Assembly (NCBI GenBank): GCA_006226375.1
Contig: SBHC01000087.1
Span: 39,201-103,200 of the forward strand
Length of the DNA stretch: 64,000 bases
Direction of reading: 5' to 3'
Origin: Deltaproteobacteria bacterium
GTDB taxonomy: Bacteria; Myxococcota_C; UBA6777
Position 1 is the first letter of the stretch, and the number at the start of each line of letters is the position of its first letter. A program made the translations under genes and the position numbers. Under the pieces are notes generated by a model. That model saw only the letters and a program-made list of their open reading frames with translations. It was not told the origin of the DNA and made no database searches. This document shows, one piece after another, positions 29,102-36,571 of the stretch.

Positions 29102-29126
29102 ACACGCAGGACGATAGGAGCACATC

Positions 29127-30479
29127 ATGAAATTCAGTCGACGTTTTCTGCTTAAGTCCATGGGGTTGGGAACAGGGGCATGGTTCTTGTCACCGACGTT
29201 GGTTCGCAACACTGTTGCCAATCCTCGTGGTTCCGACCGCTTCTTTATCTTCTGCTACTTTGGGGGAGGTTGGGACCAGCTTCTGGCTCTCGACCCACGC
29301 GACCCTGGAAAGTTCAGTGACAGCCGGATTCGAGAGACCAAGATTCAACTCGGTTACGATCGTTTGGAAGAGCCGTTCTCCAAAGATCTGATTATGCCAT
29401 CTGGCTCCAAGATTGAGTACGGTCCAGCTGCCGCCCCGATCGCCAAGCACTTTGACAAAAGCTGCGTGGTTCGTGGTGTTGCTATGGATACCGTCTCTCA
29501 CAATGTTGGCCGTCGGTACTTCATCACAGGGATGATGCCACGAGGCCAAAACGCTGTCGGTTCGTCACTTCCTACCTGGTTGGTGTCAGAGCAAGGGGAG
29601 CATTCTCCGGTGCCCAACCTTGTGGTGGGGGTTGAAACGTACAACCGGAAACTTCCGGCGTATGCGTCAGGTCTTCGGGTGGGGAATGTTAGTGACCTGC
29701 TCTCCACCTTGAGCGATGGACCCCAATCTCCCAAGGACAAGATCCGTGAGATGATTGAGGTCTACCGGGAGCAAAACGACAACTGTGACCCTGCGTCGTT
29801 GGATCGAGATGGTCTGTTCCAGGTTATCCGAAGCTCCCAACAAAGCGCCCGTGTAATGGTGTCGAAGAACCTCAGCCGCCACTTCAACTTTATGGGTGGC
29901 AGCGACGAAATGAAGGAGATTCGGTCGCGGTACGTGTTCAACTCCATGAACTCCGGCGCCGCGCAAGCAGCGATGGCGTTTCAAGCTCTGCGACAGGGCG
30001 TTGCACAAAGCGTAACCATCCAGCTCACGGGTGGTTTGGACACTCACGGTGACAACTGGAACACAACGCAACCCGAGCGACTTCACGAAGGCTTTCGAGC
30101 GCTGAGCGTCTTGGTCGATGACTTGGAAAAGACACCTCACCCCTTCTCCGAAGGGAAGACCATGATGGACACAACCACCATCATGTGCTTCAGCGAGTTT
30201 GCCCGAACTCCGATGCTCAACAACGGCGGTGGTCGCGACCACTGGCTCGCTTCCAGCGCGCTGTTGATGGGCGCTGGCGTTCCTCACAACAAAGTGGTGG
30301 GGGCCACCACAGACACTGGAATGAACCCTTCTGCGATCAACCCCAACACAGGTGAGGTTGACAAGAGCGGCCTTATCATCACGCCCACCCGGATTGCTGC
30401 CTCACTGATGGAGTCGGCTGGCTATTCTCCCGATGCCTTCCGGGTGAGCGGATTGCCCTGCCTTAAGGCAGAGGGCTAA
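29127..30479 (+). CDS. Tat-exported DUF1501 family protein
   Basis: 450 residues, start preceded by AGGAG. The N-terminus 'SRRFLLKSMGLG' (4-15) is a twin-arginine signal. The body has the DUF1501 hallmarks: 'FFIFCYFGGGWDQ' near the start, 'GLDTHGDNW' in the middle and 'CFSEFARTPMLNNGGGRDHW' with 'LLMGAGV' towards the end. This fold is related to alkaline-phosphatase/sulfatase-like proteins; the conserved Asp, His and Glu residues could bind metal, but no reaction is proven. DUF1501 genes usually sit next to DUF1549/DUF1553/DUF1800 genes, as here. Export by Tat implies folding, perhaps with a cofactor, before transport. It is the last gene of the operon. Confidence 0.9.
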   Translation: MKFSRRFLLKSMGLGTGAWFLSPTLVRNTVANPRGSDRFFIFCYFGGGWDQLLALDPRDPGKFSDSRIRETKIQLGYDRLEEPFSKDLIMPSGSKIEYGPAAAPIAKHFDKSCVVRGVAMDTVSHNVGRRYFITGMMPRGQNAVGSSLPTWLVSEQGEHSPVPNLVVGVETYNRKLPAYASGLRVGNVSDLLSTLSDGPQSPKDKIREMIEVYREQNDNCDPASLDRDGLFQVIRSSQQSARVMVSKNLSRHFNFMGGSDEMKEIRSRYVFNSMNSGAAQAAMAFQALRQGVAQSVTIQLTGGLDTHGDNWNTTQPERLHEGFRALSVLVDDLEKTPHPFSEGKTMMDTTTIMCFSEFARTPMLNNGGGRDHWLASSALLMGAGVPHNKVVGATTDTGMNPSAINPNTGEVDKSGLIITPTRIAASLMESAGYSPDAFRVSGLPCLKAEG

Positions 30480-30512
30480 TCCTTCCTACCGTCCTTTTCC
30501 ATTCTTCGTTTT

Positions 30513-31205
30513 CTAGCGGGTGTGCTCGAAAATGGAGAACGTCCCTTTTTGTGGGTCATTCACTACAGCAAACCGACCTTGTGGGATGTCTGTGGGTGGG
30601 ACGCACACATCACCTCCCAACTCCTTGATCTTCTCGGCTGCTGCGTCACAATTCTCAATGGTGAAGTACGTCATCCAATGAGAGGGGACACCTTCCCACT
30701 GCTCGTTCATTTGGATCATTCCTGCGACCATTTCGTCACCAGCGTAGCAAACGGTGTACGGCGTTCCCCCCATGTCTTGGGTTTCACATCGCCAGTTGCA
30801 AAGCTCGCTGTAGAACGCTTTGGCTGCTTCCATGTCTTTGACATTGATCTCGGTCCAGGTGACGGTTCCTGGGATTTCAGAGACCTGTCCTCCGACATGA
30901 TCCTTGGCCTGCCACAGGGCAAACACGGCTCCAAAAGGATCGCTCACCCAGGCTGTGCGTCCTTCCGTCATCACATCCATGGGGCCAGCGACGATGGTGC
31001 CACCCAATGACTTCACTCGTTCGCACCATCCATCTACATCGTCGGTAGCGAAGTAGGTGTTCCACATCGGAGGGGTGTTACTTTCTTTCCCTTCTTCACC
31101 TGCTGGCATCATCCCGGCCACTGCTTTCCCATCGACCCGAAACATCACATAAGGGTGCTCACCACCGGTTGCAACCTTCTCGGCTTCCCAGCCAAACAGC
31201 GAGCC
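30513..31205 (-). pseudogene. 3' part of a two-domain VOC (glyoxalase-fold) gene split by an IS200/IS605 element
   Basis: Read from 31205, the frame gives 'GSLFGWEAEKVATGGEHPY', then the open frame that follows a possible GTG at 31148. It holds the rest of a first VOC domain (ending 'VSDPFGAVFALWQ') and a complete second one ('WTEINVKDMEAAKAFYSEL' to 'GTFSIFEHTR'). The missing first 29 codons lie beyond the mobile element at 32925-33011. Together they make 259 residues, a normal length for tandem-VOC proteins related to glyoxalase and bleomycin-resistance folds. A truncated product from GTG 31148 is possible but would lack half of domain one. Confidence 0.88.
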
Positions 31206-31400
31206 TTGACATCCTCCCCCTCTAAATCCGGCTTCGCCTGTAGATTCTAGAAGGGGATTCCCTAGTGTAGCCTCTCATGACCAAGAGGGAAGAAACTTAG
31301 CTGTTCTTCTTACTTCCACCCGTCCCCGCGTTGCCGCTAGACAGAGGAAAACGACCAGCATCAGGTCGCCCAACCAAACCAAAGATTAGAATGTTTTTTG
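31206..31400 (-). ncRNA. Predicted TnpB guide RNA (omega/reRNA) region
   Basis: In this family the guide RNA covers the 3' end of tnpB and the right end, and its guide part is read from the flanking DNA. Here it would run on the minus strand from within the last 100 bases of tnpB to 31206 and continue into the VOC gene (guide beginning GGCTCGCTGTTTGGC). The 5' boundary is a guess; only the 3' boundary follows from the element end. Confidence 0.5.
31216..31256 (-). repeat. Right-end imperfect hairpin of the IS element
   Basis: CCCC/GGGG, TCTA/TAGA and AATC/GATT pair, with one C-A mismatch and one bulged C, around a 14-base loop that itself contains GGC-TTC-GCC. It lies 10 bases inside the right end. 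A near copy in the same orientation lies at the left end (32868-32907). Y1 transposases of this family recognise such hairpins. In this position it would also form part of the TnpB guide RNA scaffold. Confidence 0.75.
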
Positions 31401-32406
31401 CTGCGTTCACATCCCTGTCATGAGACGCTCTACAGCTGGAACATATCCACTCCCTGATTCCCACATTTCTTATCCCCGATGGCCCTGTTCGTTCAAGGCA
31501 TTGAGAACAAGTTACTGTACTGAAGGCTTCATTTGTTTCTTCAAAGTCGACACCGTGCGTAATCGCTTTGTACTTCAACATCGTTTTGAATTGAAACCAG
31601 CCTGCATCTGCTACACTCTTCGCCATTCTTGTCTTCATCAACCCGCTTGAACTGACATTTCCCACACGTATCAAGCTGCAGCTTTCTATCAGTTTGGTTG
31701 ACTCTTTGTGGTTCCAATCCTGGCGTATGTCTCGTATCTTCGCGTGTATCTTCCTCACACGCTTTTTCTTCCCTGCTCGCTGTGCAACAGCTAGCTTCTC
31801 TTCCCATTCCTTTGTCAGATTGGGACGCTTCAGTTTCTCTCCATCCGAGCAGGTCGCTTGTGTTTTCAGTCCCAAGTCTATTCCTAGCCTTCGCTCTCCT
31901 TTTGGCTCTGGCTCTTCTATTTTCATCTGGAACTGAAGATTCACATACCACCGACCCTCTGCGTCCTGATTGAAGGAACCCGTCACAACCCTTCCACCTT
32001 CCGGAAAATCCCTGGACTTCCAAAAGCGATACACCCTCCCTCTATATTTGATGGTGTCTTCTTCAAGCTTCACACCACTTGCTTTGAAAGGAATCCACCC
32101 TAACGTTTTCTTCTTTGCTGAACGCCAACGTAGCTTCGCTTGATTGGACTGTCCTCTGGCCTTAACGTACTCTTTGGAGATGGCCTGGATGGTTTGGCTA
32201 TGAAGAAGAGGCAGTTCCTTGGAAGCACCACTCGTCAGGTTGTTCAGGTCAAACTCGGAGAGCCATTGCCTACGCTCTCGTATCGCTCGACAAGAAGTTG
32301 CATTGAGGTAATTCCAGACAAAGTTGACGCTGCCTGCGGTGCGACACAAATGGTTCCTGCATGAAGAGTCTTTGATTCGATAGGAGTATGTTTTGACGAC
32401 TTGCAT
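31297..32406 (-). CDS. tnpB: TnpB RNA-guided nuclease of the IS200/IS605 element
   Basis: 369 residues; start ATG 32406 with GGGAG upstream. An N-terminal helical/OTB region, then RuvC-I 'GIDLGLKTQATCSDG' (D177), zinc finger C300, C303, C322, C325 and RuvC-III 'SHDRDVNAAKN' (D332). At the usual RuvC-II position the motif reads 'IRVGNVSSSGL': the catalytic Glu is Gly249. Candidate substitutes are E289, E290 or E293 in 'DFEETNEAFST'. TnpB proteins with a moved RuvC-II acid have been described. It cuts DNA next to a TAM under guide RNA control and helps the element survive excision. Divergent from tnpA with a 52-base gap. Confidence 0.92.
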   Translation of the reverse strand: MQVVKTYSYRIKDSSCRNHLCRTAGSVNFVWNYLNATSCRAIRERRQWLSEFDLNNLTSGASKELPLLHSQTIQAISKEYVKARGQSNQAKLRWRSAKKKTLGWIPFKASGVKLEEDTIKYRGRVYRFWKSRDFPEGGRVVTGSFNQDAEGRWYVNLQFQMKIEEPEPKGERRLGIDLGLKTQATCSDGEKLKRPNLTKEWEEKLAVAQRAGKKKRVRKIHAKIRDIRQDWNHKESTKLIESCSLIRVGNVSSSGLMKTRMAKSVADAGWFQFKTMLKYKAITHGVDFEETNEAFSTVTCSQCLERTGPSGIRNVGIREWICSSCRASHDRDVNAAKNILIFGLVGRPDAGRFPLSSGNAGTGGSKKNS

Positions 32407-32458
32407 TTCTTCTCCCTGAATTGTAGTATCCTAGTTAGTTAAGAAGGAGTTGTCAAGC

Positions 32459-32854
32459 ATGAAGTCAAGCAACAATGCGGTGTTCCAAATACACTACCAT
32501 TTAGTTCTTGTCACAAAATATAGAAGAAAAGTAATTGATGAGGCAGTGAAACAACGACTTTTTGAAATCTTTACAGACTTGTGTGAAAGATGGGATTGTG
32601 ACCTGCAGGAATTCAACAGTGACGAAGACCATGTACACTTGCTGCTTGATGGGCGACCAGAGGTCAAGCCAAGCACCTTGATTAACAATCTGAAGACTGT
32701 TTCCAGTCGCTACATCCGAAAAGAGTTTCCTCGGTTGAGACGATCGAATCAGGCTTTTTGGAGTCCCAGCTACTGTCTTGTTAGCTGCGGTGGTGCTCCA
32801 TTAGAAATCATCAAGGCGTATATTGAAAACCAGGGAGCGAAAGACAAAAGCTAG
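32459..32854 (+). CDS. tnpA: TnpA, Y1 (HUH) transposase of the IS200/IS605 element
   Basis: ATG 32459 with GGAG nine bases upstream, 131 residues; the TTG at 32450 would sit almost on that site. The HUH motif is 'DHVHLLL' (H58, H60) and the nucleophile is Y121 in 'AYIENQGA', with Q125 following as in IS608 TnpA. It excises and inserts the element as single-stranded DNA. It points towards the left end at 32924, the IS605 arrangement. The protein is full length and appears active. Confidence 0.93.
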   Translation: MKSSNNAVFQIHYHLVLVTKYRRKVIDEAVKQRLFEIFTDLCERWDCDLQEFNSDEDHVHLLLDGRPEVKPSTLINNLKTVSSRYIRKEFPRLRRSNQAFWSPSYCLVSCGGAPLEIIKAYIENQGAKDKS

Positions 32855-32867
32855 AGGTCGCTTATAT

Positions 32868-32907
32868 CCCCTCCCAAATCCGCTTCGCTGTAGACTCTGG
32901 AAAGGGG
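32868..32907 (-). repeat. Left-end imperfect hairpin of the IS element
   Basis: CCCCT/AGGGG, CCA/TGG and a four-base step with one mismatch close around a loop CGCTTCGCTGTA. It lies 17 bases inside the left end. Sequence and orientation closely match the right-end hairpin at 31216-31256, as expected for paired recognition sites of TnpA. Confidence 0.72.
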
Positions 32908-32924
32908 TTTTACGCGACGTCCTG

Positions 32925-33011
32925 ATAAAACGCAATCGAAGCGTCCAAGTCCGTGGACATGACATCCGTCCAATTGGGAGTACCGGGTGGGTAGGATTTG
33001 ATCTCTTTCAT
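32925..33011 (-). pseudogene. 5' part of the interrupted VOC gene
   Basis: 29 codons from ATG 33011 (MKEIKSYPPG to ASIAFY), preceded by a strong AAGGAG at 33019-33024 with seven-base spacing. The text 'PNWTDVMSTDLDASIAFY' is a typical start of a VOC domain. Beyond 32925 the frame runs into the element and stops at 32910-32912. The rest of the gene is at 30513-31205. Confidence 0.88.
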
Positions 33012-33275
33012 CTGCCTTCTCCTTGTTTGGTTTCCCCTTGAGTGGGGTGCGAGACGTACTTGATATGTACTGAACAATGGAACAGCGGCATTGTCTTCTT
33101 GTTGTATGTCATCTTGTGTCACAGGTCATGATTAAGGCGCACAATCGAACCTCATTGAACCACCACTCGTCTTGCCTTCGTTTGTATTCTTCAGCAATGT
33201 AGTTTCCACACTTGTTCCCTTGGATCGTTTGAGCGCAAGGGCGAGATGTGAACGTATACCAAGGGAGATTGAGTT

Positions 33276-34289
33276 GTGAGTATTGAATTCCAGGTGTTGG
33301 GTGGACCGAAAGATGACAACGCGTTGCATGTCCAGGTTAACTCTGGGCAACAAGTGGAGCGCTACCTGTTTGATTGTGGGCAGCAGTGCTTGAATGCTCT
33401 GTCTTTTGGAGAGATCCAGGATCTGGATGGTCTCTTCTTCTCTCATTTTCACATGGATCATGTGGCAGGATTTGACGGATACTTCCGAGCGAATTACACC
33501 CGAACTTCCAAGCCGAACATCATCTGGGGGCCTCCCGACACCGCTCGCGTGATGCACCACCGGTTTCGCGCGTACACCTGGAATCTTGCAAGTGAGATGG
33601 ATTCCACTTGGTGGGTCCACGAGATTCATGAGGCCGAGATCCGTCGGTATCGTTATGAGTTGAAGGAAGCGTTTGAGACCCTGCACGAAGAAGAGCCTTG
33701 GCCCCTTCATGACTCTGTTATCATTGACACGGATACCTGTACGATTCAGGCCGTTCCTATGGACCATCGCACTCCATCCATGACCTACACCATCCGCGAA
33801 AAAACGAAGAAAAACATCGACACCAGCCGACTCAAAGATTTGGGGCTGAAACCCGGCCCCTGGCTTCAACAGGTCAAGCAGGCGGATGTTTCTGAAGATG
33901 CGATGGTTCTGGTTCATGGAGAGGAACGAAACGTTCGTGAACTGCAAGAAGCCTTGTTGGTCTCCAGTGAAGGTGACTCGTTGGCATACCTCACCGACTT
34001 CATCATGGGCAAGTCTGTTGGCAAAGAGCTTGTTCCTGTCATTCAGGGTTGTCGGTGGTTGGTGTGTGAGAGCCAGTACCTGCACAAAGACCTTGAGCTG
34101 GCCCGCGCGAACTATCACATGACCTCTCGACAGGTTGGGAAGATTGCTGCGATGGCGGAAGCCGGAGAGTTGATTCTTTTCCACCTTTCGGTTCGTTACA
34201 CGCCCGAAGAGTGGATGGAGATGCTTGCAGAAGCCAAAGCTGAGTTCCCCAATGTCCGTTTCTCGGAACATTGGGGTATGAAGGAATAA
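33276..34289 (+). CDS. Metallo-beta-lactamase fold hydrolase, RNase Z-like
   Basis: The start is GTG 33276 with AAGGGAG eight bases upstream, 337 residues. The metal motif HxHxDH is 'SHFHMDH' (H57, H59, D61, H62). Later ligands are plausible in 'VPMDHRTPSMTY', 'AYLTDF' (Asp) and 'LFHLSVRY' (His), whose order and 'H-x-S-x-RY' ending resemble RNase Z/ElaC. The middle (about 100-160) differs from bacterial RNase Z, so another phosphodiesterase is possible. Divergent from the VOC gene and convergent with gnd (21 bases). Confidence 0.8.
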   Translation: MSIEFQVLGGPKDDNALHVQVNSGQQVERYLFDCGQQCLNALSFGEIQDLDGLFFSHFHMDHVAGFDGYFRANYTRTSKPNIIWGPPDTARVMHHRFRAYTWNLASEMDSTWWVHEIHEAEIRRYRYELKEAFETLHEEEPWPLHDSVIIDTDTCTIQAVPMDHRTPSMTYTIREKTKKNIDTSRLKDLGLKPGPWLQQVKQADVSEDAMVLVHGEERNVRELQEALLVSSEGDSLAYLTDFIMGKSVGKELVPVIQGCRWLVCESQYLHKDLELARANYHMTSRQVGKIAAMAEAGELILFHLSVRYTPEEWMEMLAEAKAEFPNVRFSEHWGMKE

Positions 34290-34310
34290 GGCTTGGGCTG
34301 GAGGGGATGC

Positions 34311-35741
34311 TTAGCCTTCGGATGGATCGTAGAGAGCCGGCCATTGCGTATGAAAGGTGCCTTCACGATCGACGCGTTGGTAGGTGTGAGCGCCAAAGAA
34401 ATCGCGTTGGCCCTGAATCACGTTGGCAGGGACACGTTCACGCCGGAGCGCGTCAAAGTAAGCGAGGGACGCGGACATCGCGGGAAGTCCGATACCCACA
34501 GCTACGCCCCACTGGACAATATGACGCCAAGATTCGATGCGTTCCTCAATCTCTTCGGCAAACGACGGGGCCAAGAGCAGGTTCTCCAGGTCCGGTTGTT
34601 CCTGGTAGATGTCGCTAATCTTGTTGAGGAAGCCTGCTCGAATGATGCAGCCACCTCGCCAGATCCGAGCGCAAGCGTCGAGCTTCACGCCGTAATCGAA
34701 GTCCTTGGAGGCTTGTTGGATCAACATAAATCCTTGGGCGTAGGAGCAGATCTTGCTGGCATAGAGAGCGTGGCGCAAATGCTCCAACATCGTGTCGCGA
34801 TCGACCTCAAAGGAGAAACCTTGCTGGTCGTAAACCTTGCTCGTGGTTTGGCGAAGGCTCTTGTACGACGACAGAATCCGTGCGTCGACGGCCGCCGTGA
34901 TCGTTGGGATGGGGACACCAAGTTCCAGCGCGGCGATGGTTGTCCACTTCCCGGTCCCTTTTTGGCCTGCCTTGTCCAGGATTTGATCCAGGAGAACGTG
35001 GTTGGTGTCTTGGTCGTCTGGAAAGTTCGCAATCACCGAGGTGATCTCAATCAAGTACGATTGCAACTCACCTTCGTTCCAGGTCTTGAACGTCTCAGCG
35101 ATGGCGTCGGAGTCCATGCCCAGGCCGTTCCGCATGATGTCGTAGGTCTCGGCGATGAGCTGCATGTCACCATACTCAATGCCGTTGTGGACCATCTTTA
35201 CAAAGTGTCCTGCGCCCTTGGTTCCCACGTAGGTTACGCAGGGTTCTCCCTCAACTTGGGCCGCCACTTTGGTCAAGATCGGCTCAAGATGTTGGTAGGT
35301 CTCTTTGTCACCGCCGGGCATCATGCTGGGCCCCCAGAGAGCACCTTCTTCGCCGCCGCTGATGCCCATGCCAAAGAACTTCAAACCCGTGGGGTCCAAT
35401 TCTTTGGAGCGTCGCTCGGTGTCGGTGTAGAGGCTGTTGCCGCCGTCGATGAGTATATCACCTTCGTCCAAGAGGGGTCTGAGTTGTGCAATCACCGCAT
35501 CGACGGGGCCACCGGCTTTAACCATCATCAGAATTCGACGGGGCCGCTCCAACGAGGTCACGAACTCTTCCAGGGTCTTTGCTCCGACAACATTAAGACC
35601 TTTCGCTCTTCCGTTGAGGAAGGCTTCGGTTTTGTCGTACGAGCGGTTGTACACGGAGATCGGAAACCCGTTGCGCTCGATGTTGAGGGCGATGTTTTCG
35701 CCCATCACAGCCAGTCCAATGATTCCAAATTGTTGTCCCAC
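34311..35741 (-). CDS. gnd: 6-phosphogluconate dehydrogenase (decarboxylating)
   Basis: GTG start at 35741 with CAGGAG six bases upstream, 476 residues, the normal length of the long form. It converts 6-phosphogluconate and NADP+ to ribulose 5-phosphate, CO2 and NADPH. The N-terminal Rossmann motif is 'GIIGLAVMGEN'; the catalytic helix carries 'GTKGAGHFVKMVHNGIEY' with the conserved Lys, His and Asn, and 'GGCIIRAGFL' follows. It is the third gene of a zwf-pgl-gnd minus-strand run, 68 bases after pgl, which gives the whole oxidative branch of the pentose phosphate pathway. Confidence 0.97.
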   Translation of the reverse strand: MGQQFGIIGLAVMGENIALNIERNGFPISVYNRSYDKTEAFLNGRAKGLNVVGAKTLEEFVTSLERPRRILMMVKAGGPVDAVIAQLRPLLDEGDILIDGGNSLYTDTERRSKELDPTGLKFFGMGISGGEEGALWGPSMMPGGDKETYQHLEPILTKVAAQVEGEPCVTYVGTKGAGHFVKMVHNGIEYGDMQLIAETYDIMRNGLGMDSDAIAETFKTWNEGELQSYLIEITSVIANFPDDQDTNHVLLDQILDKAGQKGTGKWTTIAALELGVPIPTITAAVDARILSSYKSLRQTTSKVYDQQGFSFEVDRDTMLEHLRHALYASKICSYAQGFMLIQQASKDFDYGVKLDACARIWRGGCIIRAGFLNKISDIYQEQPDLENLLLAPSFAEEIEERIESWRHIVQWGVAVGIGLPAMSASLAYFDALRRERVPANVIQGQRDFFGAHTYQRVDREGTFHTQWPALYDPSEG

Positions 35742-35809
35742 GGTAGACTCCTGTCGTAGAGGGTAAGTCGTAGCTCACGAAGAAAAGAAAGAACTTGAGA
35801 AGCCAGAGA

Positions 35810-36541
35810 TCAGGCCACTGCAGTACCTTGGGCTGCTTCGGTGTCCAGCCACCAGCGTAAGGAACCATGGGTGGGCTGTACCGAACAAATGGGCCAATCT
35901 GGCGTGCCGAATGTTGGCGAAAAGACTCCTTGCACAATGCGTTGTTTGCTCGCTCCTGAAGCTAGCACCCAGATGTTGTGGGCAGCATTGATGACCGGAT
36001 AGGTGAGCGTCATACGCACGGTGCCAAGCTGTGGGACTTCGTTCATCACGACCCATCGTTGTGACTCATGGAGGGCCTTGGTTCCTGGAAACAAGGAGGC
36101 GGTGTGTCCGTCGGTGCCAATCCCCAAAAGGACGACATCGAAGGTAGGGAGTCCGGCTTCGTTTTTGGGAAGGTGGTCATCCAGAAGTGCTTCGTACTCT
36201 TGGGCCTTTCCAGAGTCTGCTTCCATTCGATAGTGGGCGGATGGGACAGAATCCAGGAACGTCTCACGAGCCATTCGAAAGTTGGACTCTTCGTCTTCTG
36301 GAGGAACGGAGCGTTCGTCTCCAAAGTAAAACGCAACCTTGTCCCAGGGCATTCGACTACGAAAAGGTTCTTGTCCGAAGAGTTTGTACAGCCTTTTGGG
36401 TGTCGAGCCTCCTGAAAGAGCGATCGAAAAGGGTCTGTCCGAAGAATGATTGGATGCAAGGTTCATCAATTCTTTTGCGACTTCATACGCCAAAGCGTCG
36501 GCCGAAACGTACACTTTTGCGGGGGGCATGGTTGGGGTCAT
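35810..36541 (-). CDS. pgl: 6-phosphogluconolactonase
   Basis: ATG 36541 with AAGGA eight bases upstream, 243 residues. It hydrolyses 6-phosphogluconolactone to 6-phosphogluconate. Family motifs are 'ALSGGSTPKRLY' (about 41-52, phosphate loop), 'FYFGDERSVPPEDEESN' and 'LLGIGTDGHTASLFPG', with 'GASKQRIV' near the end. This is the DevB/SOL type, not the seven-bladed YbhE type. It lies 30 bases downstream of zwf and 68 upstream of gnd. Confidence 0.96.
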   Translation of the reverse strand: MTPTMPPAKVYVSADALAYEVAKELMNLASNHSSDRPFSIALSGGSTPKRLYKLFGQEPFRSRMPWDKVAFYFGDERSVPPEDEESNFRMARETFLDSVPSAHYRMEADSGKAQEYEALLDDHLPKNEAGLPTFDVVLLGIGTDGHTASLFPGTKALHESQRWVVMNEVPQLGTVRMTLTYPVINAAHNIWVLASGASKQRIVQGVFSPTFGTPDWPICSVQPTHGSLRWWLDTEAAQGTAVA

Positions 36542-36571
36542 CCCATTTGTCCTTTTGTGGGGCGTGGAAGG

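Larger units (their letters stand above)
31206..32924 (-). mobile_element. IS200/IS605 family element, IS605-type tnpA/tnpB layout, inserted in the VOC gene
   Basis: The element is 1719 bases, with divergent tnpA (plus) and tnpB (minus) and subterminal hairpins at both ends. In tnpB orientation the left end is 32924 and the right end 31206. The ends were fixed by reading-frame repair: joining 32925 to 31205 gives 'AFY|GSLFGWE', the canonical VOC motif. The bases before the left end are TTTAT (target), and the element ends in TCAA, as in IS608 of this family. No target duplication is seen, as expected for Y1-transposase elements. Both proteins keep their catalytic residues apart from the atypical RuvC-II site of TnpB, so the insertion looks recent. 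Confidence 0.88.

Noticed and set aside
31206..31215. TTGAC next to ATCC as a 5' target and left end of the IS element
   Set aside because: tnpA points towards 32924 and tnpB away from it, so this is the right end. Taking TCAA as the last bases of the element restores the VOC frame; the TTGAC reading leaves extra residues at the joint.
33132..34271. 379-codon minus-strand ORF opposite the metallo-hydrolase
   Set aside because: The plus strand carries the HxHxDH gene with a good ribosome site; the antisense has none and no recognisable motif.
34293..35759. 488-codon plus-strand ORF opposite gnd
   Set aside because: It is the antisense of a highly conserved gene; the translation shows no domain and has the Val/Leu/Gly-rich look of a shadow frame.
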